Part shown: piece after piece, positions 1-5,517 of the stretch | How positions within the stretch are numbered: the stretch's first letter is position 1 | How the letters are laid out: every line of letters begins with the position of its first letter | From: CBFGWV01 sp965652545 | GTDB lineage: Bacteria; Pseudomonadota; Gammaproteobacteria; Competibacterales; Competibacteraceae | Direction of reading: 5' to 3' | Assembly (NCBI GenBank): GCA_965652545.1 | Contig: CBFGWV010000266.1 | Location: 1 to 6,697 of the forward strand | Length of the DNA stretch: 6,697 nucleotides | The notes under the pieces: model-generated | What the model saw: the letters and a program-made list of their open reading frames with translations, nothing else | What the model was told of the DNA's origin: nothing | Databases searched by the model: none | Made by a program: the position numbers and the translations under genes

Positions 1-126
1 AGTCAGGTTTTGTAGCTGGGGCGGGTCCATGCGGGTGCGGTGCGTGCTTGGTTGGACAGCCTTGTGGTATCGCCGGGTCGTTTGGCTGCGGGCTTCAGAG
101 GCTTCGAGCTTCGGTGCCCAATTCCC

Positions 127-240
127 GCCTTTTGGGTCGGGGAGGTCGTGTTCAGACGCGCTGTGAACACATCCGTGTGAGCTCGACGGCAGCATCCATG
201 CTGCCGACGGTCTGAACACGACCTCCCCGACCCAAAAGGC
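127..240. repeat. Perfect 31-bp inverted repeat with structured 52-nt apex
   Basis: Bases 127-157 are the exact reverse complement of 210-240: 31 of 31 positions pair, and pairing stops at both the outer (126/241) and inner (158/209) edges. The 52-nt apex contains its own hairpin, with arms CGGCAGCAT (187-195) and ATGCTGCCG (198-206). The whole could form a long hairpin in RNA or single-stranded DNA, or a cruciform. No transposase frame lies inside, so this is not a simple insertion sequence. It could be part of a dispersed non-autonomous repeat or a structured transcript. Being perfect over 31 bp suggests it is recent, or maintained by selection or gene conversion. Confidence 0.9.
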
Positions 241-305
241 TCTTTGCGGTGGTGCCTGATATAGGCGTGTCGCATGGGAGTGGTGTCGCAAACCACCATG
301 GCCAC

Positions 306-353
306 CCCCTGGGATCACCGAGTTGTACTCGGTAGCCGGGCAACGCCCGGCCG
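306..353 (+). repeat. Twin-hairpin repeat module, left copy
   Basis: This 48-nt module aligns without gaps to 6611-6658. Hairpin 1 pairs 317-322 (ACCGAG) with 328-333 (CTCGGT) around the loop TTGTA. Hairpin 2 pairs 335-341 (GCCGGGC) with 345-351 (GCCCGGC) around the loop AAC. The leading CCCCTGGGATC is identical in both copies. Differences between copies preserve the stems. It lies 65 nt downstream of the long inverted repeat and may belong to the same mosaic repeat. The layout resembles REP/BIME-type extragenic palindromes or a structured RNA, but I cannot assign it to a named family. Confidence 0.8.
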
Positions 354-358
354 TTTTT
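335..358 (+). terminator. Terminator-like hairpin with T tract
   Basis: A 7-bp all-GC stem (335-341 / 345-351) with a 3-nt loop is followed, after two bases, by five T residues (354-358). That is the layout of an intrinsic terminator for transcription moving rightwards out of the repeat, upstream of the solute-binding protein gene. The right-hand copy of the same hairpin lacks a T tract, so termination would be specific to this copy. The tract is short, so activity is uncertain. Confidence 0.4.
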
Positions 359-475
359 GATCGGGGGCTGTAACACCGGAACCCGTTGCCGTTTTTTCGA
401 AGCCTTTCTCTTTCGGTCAGGACGACCATTTGCACCGGTCGGATTATCCGGCCCGGTTAGGTTCCTCCCAATCCG

Positions 476-480
476 GAGAA
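476..480 (+). promoter_or_regulatory. Ribosome binding site of the solute-binding protein gene
   Basis: GGAGA lies 7 nt upstream of the ATG at 488. It fixes that start, which is also the first residue of a good signal peptide. Confidence 0.7.
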
Positions 481-487
481 TGCCATC

Positions 488-1213
488 ATGCGTTCAGTAG
501 TCATTGCCTTTCTGCTGCTATGCTCGACGTCGGCTTTTTGCCAGACCACGCTCAAGCTGGTTACCGAGGAGTATCCACCATTCAATATGTCGACGACCCC
601 GTCCGAAAACGGCCCGTCCCAAATTACCGGTACTTCGACCGACATCATTCACACCCTTATGGAGCGTAGCGGCTACGCCTATGATATCGAGCTCATGAGT
701 TGGAAGCGGGCATATGAGCTGGCGCGGGATACGCCAGATTATGGCGTGTATTCGACCAGTCTGTTGGAGTCGAGAATGCCGTTGTTCAAGTGGGTGTATC
801 CGTTGGTGGAGAACCGCTACGTTTTCTTTGCCCGCAGCGATGCCGACATGAATATCGACACCTTGGACTTGGCGCGTTTGTATCGTGTCGGTGGTTACCG
901 TCAGTCGGCCGTGGCCACGCTACTGACGGAGAAGGGTTTCAAGCTGGATCTGGTGAGCAAGGACCGCCTCAATCTGCTGAAGCTGATGCGCGGGCGTATC
1001 GATTTGTGGCCGACGGGGGAGTTGTTGGGGTATCACATCGCCCGCCAGGAGGGGGTCACGGGGATCGAGCCTGTCTTGCATATCGACACACGGGTGATGG
1101 GCATCGCGTTCAACAAGTCGGTGCCGGATGCGATGATCGAGCGGCTCAATGAGACGCTGGCCGCGATGCGTGGCGATGGTACCGTGGAGGCGATCTACGC
1201 GCGGTATCGGTGA
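488..1213 (+). CDS. Orphan periplasmic solute-binding protein (SBP_bac_3-like)
   Basis: A 241-residue protein resembling family 3 extracellular solute-binding proteins, which in ABC systems bind amino acids or similar small solutes in the periplasm. Residues 1-18 form a signal peptide: basic MR, a hydrophobic run VVIAFLLLC, then a likely cleavage near AFC|Q. The mature part starts with the typical first strand (LKLVTEEYPPFNM, 22-34), followed by TGTSTDII (48-55), the SWKRAYE segment (71-77) usual in this family, and a hinge/second-lobe region around 110-135. The C-terminal helix (212-240) is also typical. Length is normal to slightly short. No permease or ATPase gene is nearby, so it is an orphan binding protein: it may serve a distant transporter or act in sensing. 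The ligand cannot be read from the sequence. Its base composition looks less GC-rich than that of the downstream genes, and it sits next to a repeat. Confidence 0.85.
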   Translation: MRSVVIAFLLLCSTSAFCQTTLKLVTEEYPPFNMSTTPSENGPSQITGTSTDIIHTLMERSGYAYDIELMSWKRAYELARDTPDYGVYSTSLLESRMPLFKWVYPLVENRYVFFARSDADMNIDTLDLARLYRVGGYRQSAVATLLTEKGFKLDLVSKDRLNLLKLMRGRIDLWPTGELLGYHIARQEGVTGIEPVLHIDTRVMGIAFNKSVPDAMIERLNETLAAMRGDGTVEAIYARYR

Positions 1214-1226
1214 TACGCTGTGCGCC

Positions 1227-1592
1227 ATGCTGCCCGATACTCGCTTTCATCCGCACCGCATCGCCGGCGGCTTGCTACTTGCCGTGACGGTCCTGTGGAT
1301 GGCTGTGCTGTTGTGGCATATCCATGTCGAGGATGGCGAGACGGTCGCGGGCCAGGCGCTGTGGGTGGTGTATCCACCGAGTTGGGACGATGGACAGCGT
1401 TGGCGGGCGACGGTGGAGGCCGGCGGCGCGCCGGTCGGGCGCGCGGCGGGTACGGTGCAGGTCATGCCCGTGCAAGGTGATTTTCCCGCCCGGGCACATG
1501 CGGCGGGGGCGTGGATGGTACTGCGCCAGCCGGTGCTGCCGGATACGCTGGCCGCCTGCATTGCGGCGTTTACGGTCAGCGCACCGGGCTGA
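1227..1592 (+). CDS. Small single-pass membrane protein, unknown function
   Basis: A 121-residue protein that I do not recognise. A short basic cytoplasmic stretch (residues 1-11) is followed by one strong membrane helix (about 12-32, rich in L, V, A and W) and then an outer-facing soluble part of about 90 residues with no recognised motif. The frame is open upstream to 1149, but the ATG at 1227 is preferred because it leaves the solute-binding protein gene intact and puts the helix at the N terminus. The ribosome binding site is weak (GGTGA about 13 nt upstream). The gene starts 13 nt after the solute-binding protein stop, so the two are probably co-transcribed, and it ends only 13 nt before the converging DUF4124 gene. 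The predicted topology suggests an inner-membrane anchored periplasmic domain. It might be a dedicated partner of the binding protein, but nothing in the sequence proves that. Confidence 0.6.
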   Translation: MLPDTRFHPHRIAGGLLLAVTVLWMAVLLWHIHVEDGETVAGQALWVVYPPSWDDGQRWRATVEAGGAPVGRAAGTVQVMPVQGDFPARAHAAGAWMVLRQPVLPDTLAACIAAFTVSAPG

Positions 1593-1605
1593 AGCGGCCC
1601 TGCGG

Positions 1606-2118
1606 TCAGCAGCCGCGCCGTTCCATGTGGTAATAGCCGCCCCAGGGCCCGCTCATGACCATGGTGGCGCCGCCGAAGGTTTCCAGGCCATAGTCGCCGA
1701 TCATATCGTTGTCGGTCTGGATCTCGCTGTCGCCGACGGTGTATTGCGCCGTAAAGCGGATGCCGCCTTCTTCCACCGATAGCTCTCCGCTGTCGCTGAA
1801 GGTCCAGGTGGCGACGTTGTCGGGGGTTTTCTCCCCGTCGATGTCCATCGACAAGGCGGCAAGACACCAGGCCCCGATCAAGTCACCGGCCTCGACGTCC
1901 TCTACGGGTTTCGCCGCCACGTCGCTGGCTTCGATCTTCGGCGCGGCGCTGAGGCGGCCTGCCTTCGAGCGCATGGCCTCGGTTTCTACGTTCTCCGGCG
2001 GGCGGTCGCCGTAATGGACCTTGCCGTCCTCGTCCACCCATTTCTGTATACCTGCTGCGCCCGCCGTCGTACTCAGTGCGATGGCGCAGAGCATGGTCAG
2101 CCCCAGTGCCTTGAACAT
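1606..2118 (-). CDS. Exported DUF4124 domain protein
   Basis: A 170-residue secreted protein. Residues 1-22 form a signal peptide (MFKALGLTMLCAIALS, then a small-residue cleavage region TAGAA). Residues 23-41 carry the DUF4124 signature: IQKWVDEDGKVHYGDRPP, the hallmark of small periplasmic proteins found widely in Gammaproteobacteria and whose role is unknown. After a charged, alanine-rich linker (about 45-78) comes a second, unrecognised segment (79-170) with alternating beta-like strands: LIGAWCLAAL, ATWTFSDSGELSVEEG, FTAQYTV, GPWGGYYHMERRGC. Its GxW start and strand pattern are reminiscent of small lipocalin-like barrels, but this is a weak impression. Two cysteines (85 and the very last residue, 170) could form a disulfide in the periplasm. 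GGGGGA (2125-2130) lies 6 nt before the ATG. The 69-nt gap from the upstream membrane protein gene suggests separate or additional transcription. Confidence 0.85.
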   Translation of the reverse strand: MFKALGLTMLCAIALSTTAGAAGIQKWVDEDGKVHYGDRPPENVETEAMRSKAGRLSAAPKIEASDVAAKPVEDVEAGDLIGAWCLAALSMDIDGEKTPDNVATWTFSDSGELSVEEGGIRFTAQYTVGDSEIQTDNDMIGDYGLETFGGATMVMSGPWGGYYHMERRGC

Positions 2119-2148
2119 CGTCAGTCCCCCGTGTTTGCGATGGGGCCA

Positions 2149-2176
2149 ATGATACCGGCCAGGACCGCGGCGTCAC
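2149..2176 (-). promoter_or_regulatory. Possible sigma-70 promoter for the DUF4124 gene
   Basis: On the minus strand GTGACG (-35-like, 2176-2171) and TATCAT (-10-like, 2154-2149) are separated by 16 bp, placing a start site about 24 nt before the ATG at 2118. TATCAT matches 5 of 6 consensus bases and GTGACG 4 of 6. It falls in the only sizeable gap of the minus-strand cluster downstream of cdsA. Confidence 0.35.
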
Positions 2177-2187
2177 TTGGCGAATTG

Positions 2188-3378
2188 TCAACCTGCGTTA
2201 AGCAGGAGGTTGCGCACCTGGGGGTTGCTGAAGCGCCAGAGCACGTTGTCGATGAAGTAGTGATGGATGTTGATGAACGCGAGGAAGGCGATCAGAAAGA
2301 ACGACGCGCCCAGTGTATCGACGGTGCCCAGGTGGCCATCCAGGCCATTGGGCAGGCCGCGGAAGGCGAGGTAGCCGGCAATGATGAATGCAAGAAAGAA
2401 GCCCAGGGTGACCCACATGCCCCATGTGCCGTACTGGCGGCGCTGACGGGTGCTTTCCACTTTGAACACGAAGGGCAGGTACTGAAGCGAGTGGAAGAAG
2501 GCGATCATGTAGAAATACTGCGGGTGACTGAGCAAAGGCACATGCCACACCAGCAGGGCGGCCATCGGCACCAGCATGGTGGCGGACGGCCAGCGGCCGG
2601 CCTCCCGCCGCTGCATGACGAACACCACGGCCACTGCGGCGAACAGCAGCCCCGCGGCCACGCAGGCGGCGATGAACAACCCGTACGGCAGGCCCAGCCG
2701 CTGGATCTGCAACTGCTCGAACCCATAGCTGCCCACGGCGCAGTTGGCGTTCAGCCAGATCACCCACCACGTGCTCAGCAGCGCATAGCGCAACACGTTG
2801 CGCTGCCAGCCGGCCAGGCGGTACCCGTCGAAGCGGGCGTACACCATCATGCAGCCGAAGGTCTGCTTGGCGTAATGCCAGCCCACGGTAAAGAACATGA
2901 AGCTGATCAGCAGGCCGAGGACCTCGGGACCCAAAGAGGGGTAGTTGCCCAGGCGGGTATCCCAGCCCAGTGCGGCGAAGCCGCGGTTGACGGACACCAC
3001 CAGGCCGTTGTCTGCGATGACCGTGTCCCAATGCGCCCAGGCCAGCCACAAGGCGCCGATCAATGCACCGGGCACGAACAGCAACTGGAGCCAGTGCGCC
3101 CGTATGAAGCCGCCGCCCTGGCCGTAGGCCAGTTTGTACGAGGCCATGAAGTGCGGATGGTTGACCGCATGGGCCAGCCACAGGGCAACCCAGGGCAAGC
3201 CCGCTGCCGCGGTATCCAGCGCCGGGAGCAGGCCGGCGAAGGCGTACAGCGGCAGCCACAGGAGCAGGGCGGCGCCGCCGAGCAGCCAGAAATCCCAATG
3301 GCGGGAGACGAACAAATGCGTGGCCGGGCGGGCCGACTCAGCGCGTTTTTCGTCCGCGGGCAGGACAATGGCGCTCAT
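2188..3378 (-). CDS. Polytopic histidine-rich membrane protein, unknown function
   Basis: A 396-residue integral membrane protein that I cannot name. Hydrophobic segments suggest about 8-10 membrane helices, for example near residues 31-50, 61-72, 97-116, 152-168, 196-211, 232-254, 267-283, 321-338 and 357-371. Polar motifs sit at helix ends and look functional: HAVNHPHFMASYKLAY (70-85), GWHYAKQTFG (166-175), HVPLLSHPQY (279-288), FFHSLQYLPF (295-304) and NIHHYFIDNVLWR (370-382). Clustered histidines of this type (HPH, WHYAKQ, HSLQY, HHYFID) resemble metal-binding sites of integral-membrane oxygenases or desaturases, but the spacing does not match the classic desaturase boxes, so an enzymatic role is only a hypothesis. 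The frame is open upstream to 3444, but the ATG at 3378 has a GGGG ribosome binding site (3384-3387) and starts 14 nt after the tfoX-like stop. It is the fourth gene of the lipid operon, which hints at a lipid or membrane-related substrate. Confidence 0.8.
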   Translation of the reverse strand: MSAIVLPADEKRAESARPATHLFVSRHWDFWLLGGAALLLWLPLYAFAGLLPALDTAAAGLPWVALWLAHAVNHPHFMASYKLAYGQGGGFIRAHWLQLLFVPGALIGALWLAWAHWDTVIADNGLVVSVNRGFAALGWDTRLGNYPSLGPEVLGLLISFMFFTVGWHYAKQTFGCMMVYARFDGYRLAGWQRNVLRYALLSTWWVIWLNANCAVGSYGFEQLQIQRLGLPYGLFIAACVAAGLLFAAVAVVFVMQRREAGRWPSATMLVPMAALLVWHVPLLSHPQYFYMIAFFHSLQYLPFVFKVESTRQRRQYGTWGMWVTLGFFLAFIIAGYLAFRGLPNGLDGHLGTVDTLGASFFLIAFLAFINIHHYFIDNVLWRFSNPQVRNLLLNAG

Positions 3379-3392
3379 GGCTGCCCCGCCGC

Positions 3393-3725
3393 CTATTTCT
3401 TGGGCTCGAGCGTGCGCACGTAGCCCAGCGCCTTGTTGACCCACGCGGCCAGTGCCGTGTCGCGACCGACGCCGCGGCTGGCGACGAAGACCATACCGCG
3501 CATCGGTCGCCCGCTCACCTCCATGGTGCGCACATGCGACTCTTCCAGCGTGGCCTCATAGGCCTCCGGCCCGACGCGGACGATCAGGTCGGTGTCCAGA
3601 ACGCCGCAGACCATGTGGCCGCGAACCATGAACGCCAGCCCGCCGAACATCTTGCGTTCGCTGACGCCGGCCTGTTCGGCCAGGAGCGAACGGACGCGTG
3701 TTGCCAGAGTCTCGTCGTAGGCCAT
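3393..3725 (-). CDS. TfoX N-terminal domain protein
   Basis: A 110-residue protein consisting of a single TfoX N-terminal domain. Visible family features are RSLLAEQAGVSERKMFGGLAF (residues 12-32, with the diagnostic KMFGG), MVCGVL (38-43), LIVRVGPEAYEATL (47-60) and the GRPMRGMVFV segment (72-81). Full-length TfoX/Sxy competence regulators carry an extra C-terminal domain that is absent here, so this is one of the stand-alone domain proteins whose function is generally unknown; calling it a competence regulator would be unjustified. The frame extends to 3749, but that start would overlap the end of the acyltransferase gene. The ATG at 3725 has GAGGGAG (3732-3738) 6 nt upstream, and is chosen. 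It lies 13 nt after the PlsC-family stop and 14 nt before the polytopic membrane protein gene, so it is embedded in the lipid operon. Confidence 0.88.
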   Translation of the reverse strand: MAYDETLATRVRSLLAEQAGVSERKMFGGLAFMVRGHMVCGVLDTDLIVRVGPEAYEATLEESHVRTMEVSGRPMRGMVFVASRGVGRDTALAAWVNKALGYVRTLEPKK

Positions 3726-3731
3726 GGTGCA

Positions 3732-3738
3732 CTCCCTC
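3732..3738 (-). promoter_or_regulatory. Ribosome binding site deciding the tfoX-like start
   Basis: On the minus strand GAGGGAG sits 6 nt before the ATG at 3725. It rules against the upstream ATG at 3749, which lies inside the acyltransferase gene. Confidence 0.7.
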
Positions 3739-4395
3739 TCATTCGTCATCCAGCGCGACCCGGGTCGGGCAGGTGGCCAGCAGTTGACTGAAAATATTGC
3801 TCAAGGCGGCGACAAATGCATCTGCATTCTCAGCCGGCGGCAAGGATTCACCGATGGCGACATCGCAGTTGAACGGTACCAGCATGGCCTCGCCGCGTGG
3901 AAGGGCACGGCCCAGGCCGAGCATGACCACCGGCGTGACCGCCGTGTCGGTGCGTTGGCCGACCAGATGGTACAAGCCTTTTTTTATCGGGCTCAGGCGC
4001 TCGGGATCGCCGCGGCTGCCCTCGGGGAAGATCAGCAGGATCTGCCCGTCGTCCAGCGCCTGGTGGCATTGGGCGAACAACTGCTCGCGCGAGGTACCGC
4101 CAGTCCGGTCCAGTGGGATGATGCCGATCACCTGCAGCGACAGCCAGGCCAGGAAGCGGTTGCGCAGGAAGTAGTCGGCCGCGGCCACCGGCCGCACCTT
4201 GTGCACGTCCTTGAGCGGGTAGAGCGACAGCAGCACCAGGGTGTCGAGGTGGCTGTTGTGGTTGGCCGCCACCACGGCAGGCCCGTTGCGCGGCAGGTTG
4301 GGGCGGCCGATGACGTTCAGCCCCAGGGCGAACAGCACTACCGGACGCACGATGAGGGCGATGAAGAGGATCTTCCACCAGCGGTTGGTCGCCAT
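3739..4395 (-). CDS. PlsC-family 1-acyl-glycerol-3-phosphate acyltransferase
   Basis: A 218-residue membrane-bound acyltransferase of the PlsC/LPLAT family, which transfers an acyl chain to lysophosphatidic acid to give phosphatidic acid at the inner membrane. All four family blocks are present: block I NHNSHLD with the HX4D catalytic pair (His46, Asp51), block II GIIPLDR (91-97), block III FPEGSR (123-128) for phosphate binding, and block IV VTPVV (153-157). The N-terminal helix (about 8-26) likely anchors it. Length is typical. Its ATG overlaps the cdsA stop by one base (TGATG), and no strong ribosome binding site precedes it, which points to translational coupling. PlsC next to a CdsA enzyme gives two consecutive steps of phospholipid synthesis. 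The genome probably has another plsC, so this may be a paralogue with different acyl preference; substrate is inferred from family only. Confidence 0.92.
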   Translation of the reverse strand: MATNRWWKILFIALIVRPVVLFALGLNVIGRPNLPRNGPAVVAANHNSHLDTLVLLSLYPLKDVHKVRPVAAADYFLRNRFLAWLSLQVIGIIPLDRTGGTSREQLFAQCHQALDDGQILLIFPEGSRGDPERLSPIKKGLYHLVGQRTDTAVTPVVMLGLGRALPRGEAMLVPFNCDVAIGESLPPAENADAFVAALSNIFSQLLATCPTRVALDDE

Positions 4396-5327
4396 CAGTA
4401 GCGCAGGTAATAGATGAAGTGGAAGAACAGCGGCGCGGTGTAGATAAGGCTGTCCAGCCGGTCGAGGATGCCGCCGTGCCCGGGGATCAGCGTGCCGCTG
4501 TCTTTGATCTGCAGATCGCGTTTCACCGATGAGATCACCACATCGCCGATGAAACCGGCCACGCCGATGAGCAACCCCGCCACCAGCCCGTAGCCGACGT
4601 TCAGCGGCGTCAGCAGCGGGGCGAGTATGCCGGCGGCCAGGGTGACCGACAGCAGCCCGCCGAGAAAGCCTTCCACGGTCTTGTTGGGGCTGACCTTGGG
4701 GATGATCTTGTGACGGCCGAATTGTTTGCCCCAGACGTACTGGCAGACATCGTTGAACTGGGTCAGCACCAGCAGGAACAGCACCAGCCCGATGTTGCCG
4801 GCATTGGGGTTCTTCACCGGCAGCACCAGCAGGTAGGCGATGTGGCTAATGCAGAACACGCTGACCATGCTGGCCCAGTGCAGCGTCCCTGCGGAGCGGA
4901 TGAAGCCCTTGGTGTCGCCGGTGAGCACCATGCGCATGGGCAGAAAGAGAAACAGGTAGACCGGAATGAAAATGATGAACATCCCGTACCAGCCGCTGGC
5001 GACCCAGTAATACTGGATGGGGATGGCCACGTAGGACCAGAACACCGCCCGCCGGTCGGTCAGCCGGGTGGGCACGATGGAGAAGAATTCCTTCAGCGCC
5101 AGGAAGCTGATCACCGCAAACAGGACGATGGCCGCGGTGTCGCTGACTACCAGGGCGGTGAAGACCACGGCGATCATCACCCACCAGGAGCGCACCCGCA
5201 GGACGAGCTCTTTGTAGTCCTTGTCGGGGTGTTTCGCCCGCAGTCGCCAAGTGATCAGCGAGCCGGCCATGAGCACGGCGAACACCGCCAGCATGGCCAG
5301 ACCGGAGTTGAACGGGATGTTGAGCAT
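4395..5327 (-). CDS. cdsA: CdsA-family phosphatidate cytidylyltransferase (YnbB-like)
   Basis: A 310-residue inner-membrane enzyme that makes CDP-diacylglycerol from phosphatidic acid and CTP. The family signature is complete at residues 266-292: SSVKRDLQIKDSG, then IPGHGGILDRLD, with Lys269, Asp271, Lys275, Asp276, His284 and Asp289 visible. An upstream conserved block contains FNDVCQYVWGKQFG (191-204) and SPNKTVEG (213-220). Around eight membrane helices fill the rest. The NDVxQYVWGK form, where housekeeping CdsA usually has DTGAYxxG, and the pairing with a PlsC-type gene rather than dxr/uppS/rseP genes, fit the YnbB-like paralogue group better than the essential cdsA. I therefore use the symbol only for the family. 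No clear ribosome binding site precedes the ATG at 5327 (the bases just before it are CGCCCTCC), so the true start or initiation strength is uncertain. It is the first gene of the minus-strand operon, downstream of a 7-bp tandem array. Confidence 0.92.
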   Translation of the reverse strand: MLNIPFNSGLAMLAVFAVLMAGSLITWRLRAKHPDKDYKELVLRVRSWWVMIAVVFTALVVSDTAAIVLFAVISFLALKEFFSIVPTRLTDRRAVFWSYVAIPIQYYWVASGWYGMFIIFIPVYLFLFLPMRMVLTGDTKGFIRSAGTLHWASMVSVFCISHIAYLLVLPVKNPNAGNIGLVLFLLVLTQFNDVCQYVWGKQFGRHKIIPKVSPNKTVEGFLGGLLSVTLAAGILAPLLTPLNVGYGLVAGLLIGVAGFIGDVVISSVKRDLQIKDSGTLIPGHGGILDRLDSLIYTAPLFFHFIYYLRY

Positions 5328-5348
5328 GGAGGGCGGTCTTTGTCGGAG

Positions 5349-5390
5349 AGTTTTAAGTTTTAAGTTTTAAGTTTTAAGTTTTAGGTTTTA
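5349..5390. repeat. AT-rich 7-bp tandem repeat (AGTTTTA)n
   Basis: Five perfect AGTTTTA units (5349-5383) are followed by one variant, GGTTTTA (5384-5390). On the minus strand this reads TAAAACT repeats ending 22 bp before the cdsA ATG. The tract is strikingly AT-rich against its GC-rich surroundings and lies in the divergent control region between cdsA and the hydrolase gene. Such arrays can change copy number by slippage. Here that would move promoter or leader spacing, not reading frame. Confidence 0.9.
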
Positions 5391-5472
5391 TGGGCGTTGG
5401 GCTGTGGCGGACGGTCCGGGCAGCGTCGTCTTGTGTTGCCAGATAGCTTAGTGTGTCATTCGACCGACCACC

Positions 5473-5502
5473 TGGGCATCCGCGGCCCGTACTTTTTATG
5501 AT
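5473..5502 (+). promoter_or_regulatory. Possible promoter of the hydrolase/glycolipid-binding pair
   Basis: TATGAT at 5497-5502 is a 5-of-6 match to a -10 box. A weak -35-like TGGGCA (5473-5478, 4 of 6) lies 18 bp upstream. Transcription would begin near 5509, only about 9 nt before the ATG at 5518, giving a very short leader with only a minimal AGG (5512-5514) before the start. The -10 call is fair and the -35 is poor. Confidence 0.35.
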
Positions 5503-5517
5503 CCTGACGATAGGCTG

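Larger units (their letters stand above)
1..487. other. Gene-free repetitive intergenic region
   Basis: I see no credible gene here. Two overlapping minus-strand reading frames (3-305 and 152-376) are open, but both run straight through a large palindrome and a twin-hairpin module, and neither encodes a domain I recognise. Similar conceptual translations are, from memory, common as spurious 'hypothetical proteins' over dispersed repeats. The region divides into a GC-rich segment without clear structure (1-126), a long inverted repeat (127-240), a stretch with short pairing motifs (241-300), the twin-hairpin module (306-353) with a T tract after it (354-358), and a unique-looking leader (361-487) before the solute-binding protein gene. 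No strong sigma-70 promoter is evident in the leader. The best candidate, TTGCAC at 430-435, has only GGTTAG (455-460) as a partner, at a poor 19-bp spacing. Confidence 0.6.

Noticed and set aside
3..376. Two minus-strand open frames (100 and 74 codons) in the left repeat
   Set aside because: They overlap each other, run through a perfect palindrome and the covarying hairpins, and have no recognised domain. The base changes between module copies preserve RNA pairing, which argues against coding.
1580..1604. Imperfect hairpin between the converging gene ends (CGCA..GGGC / GCCC..TGCG, 2-nt bulge)
   Set aside because: Only 8 pairs, it overlaps a stop codon, and there is no T tract on either strand. 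Not enough to call a bidirectional terminator.
2186..2191. Exact TTGACA on the minus strand upstream of the DUF4124 gene
   Set aside because: The nearest -10-like box (TATCAT, 2154-2149) is 31 bp away, far too distant; it overlaps the stop codon of the membrane protein gene. GTGACG at 2176-2171 is better spaced.
2192..2206. Hairpin CCTGC/GCAGG at the end of the polytopic membrane protein gene
   Set aside because: Five pairs, inside the coding sequence, and no T tract follows on the minus strand.
2014..3423. A 469-codon open frame on the + strand
   Set aside because: It is antisense to the polytopic membrane protein and DUF4124 genes. Its translation is rich in H, Q, G and E with no domain, typical of the reverse of a hydrophobic GC-rich gene.
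4710..5363. A 217-codon + strand open frame opposite cdsA
   Set aside because: Shadow of the CdsA gene; no domain, and it runs through the tandem repeat region.
5349..5390. Tandem array considered as a CRISPR or a plasmid iteron set
   Set aside because: Units are 7 bp with no spacers, and there are no cas or replication genes nearby.
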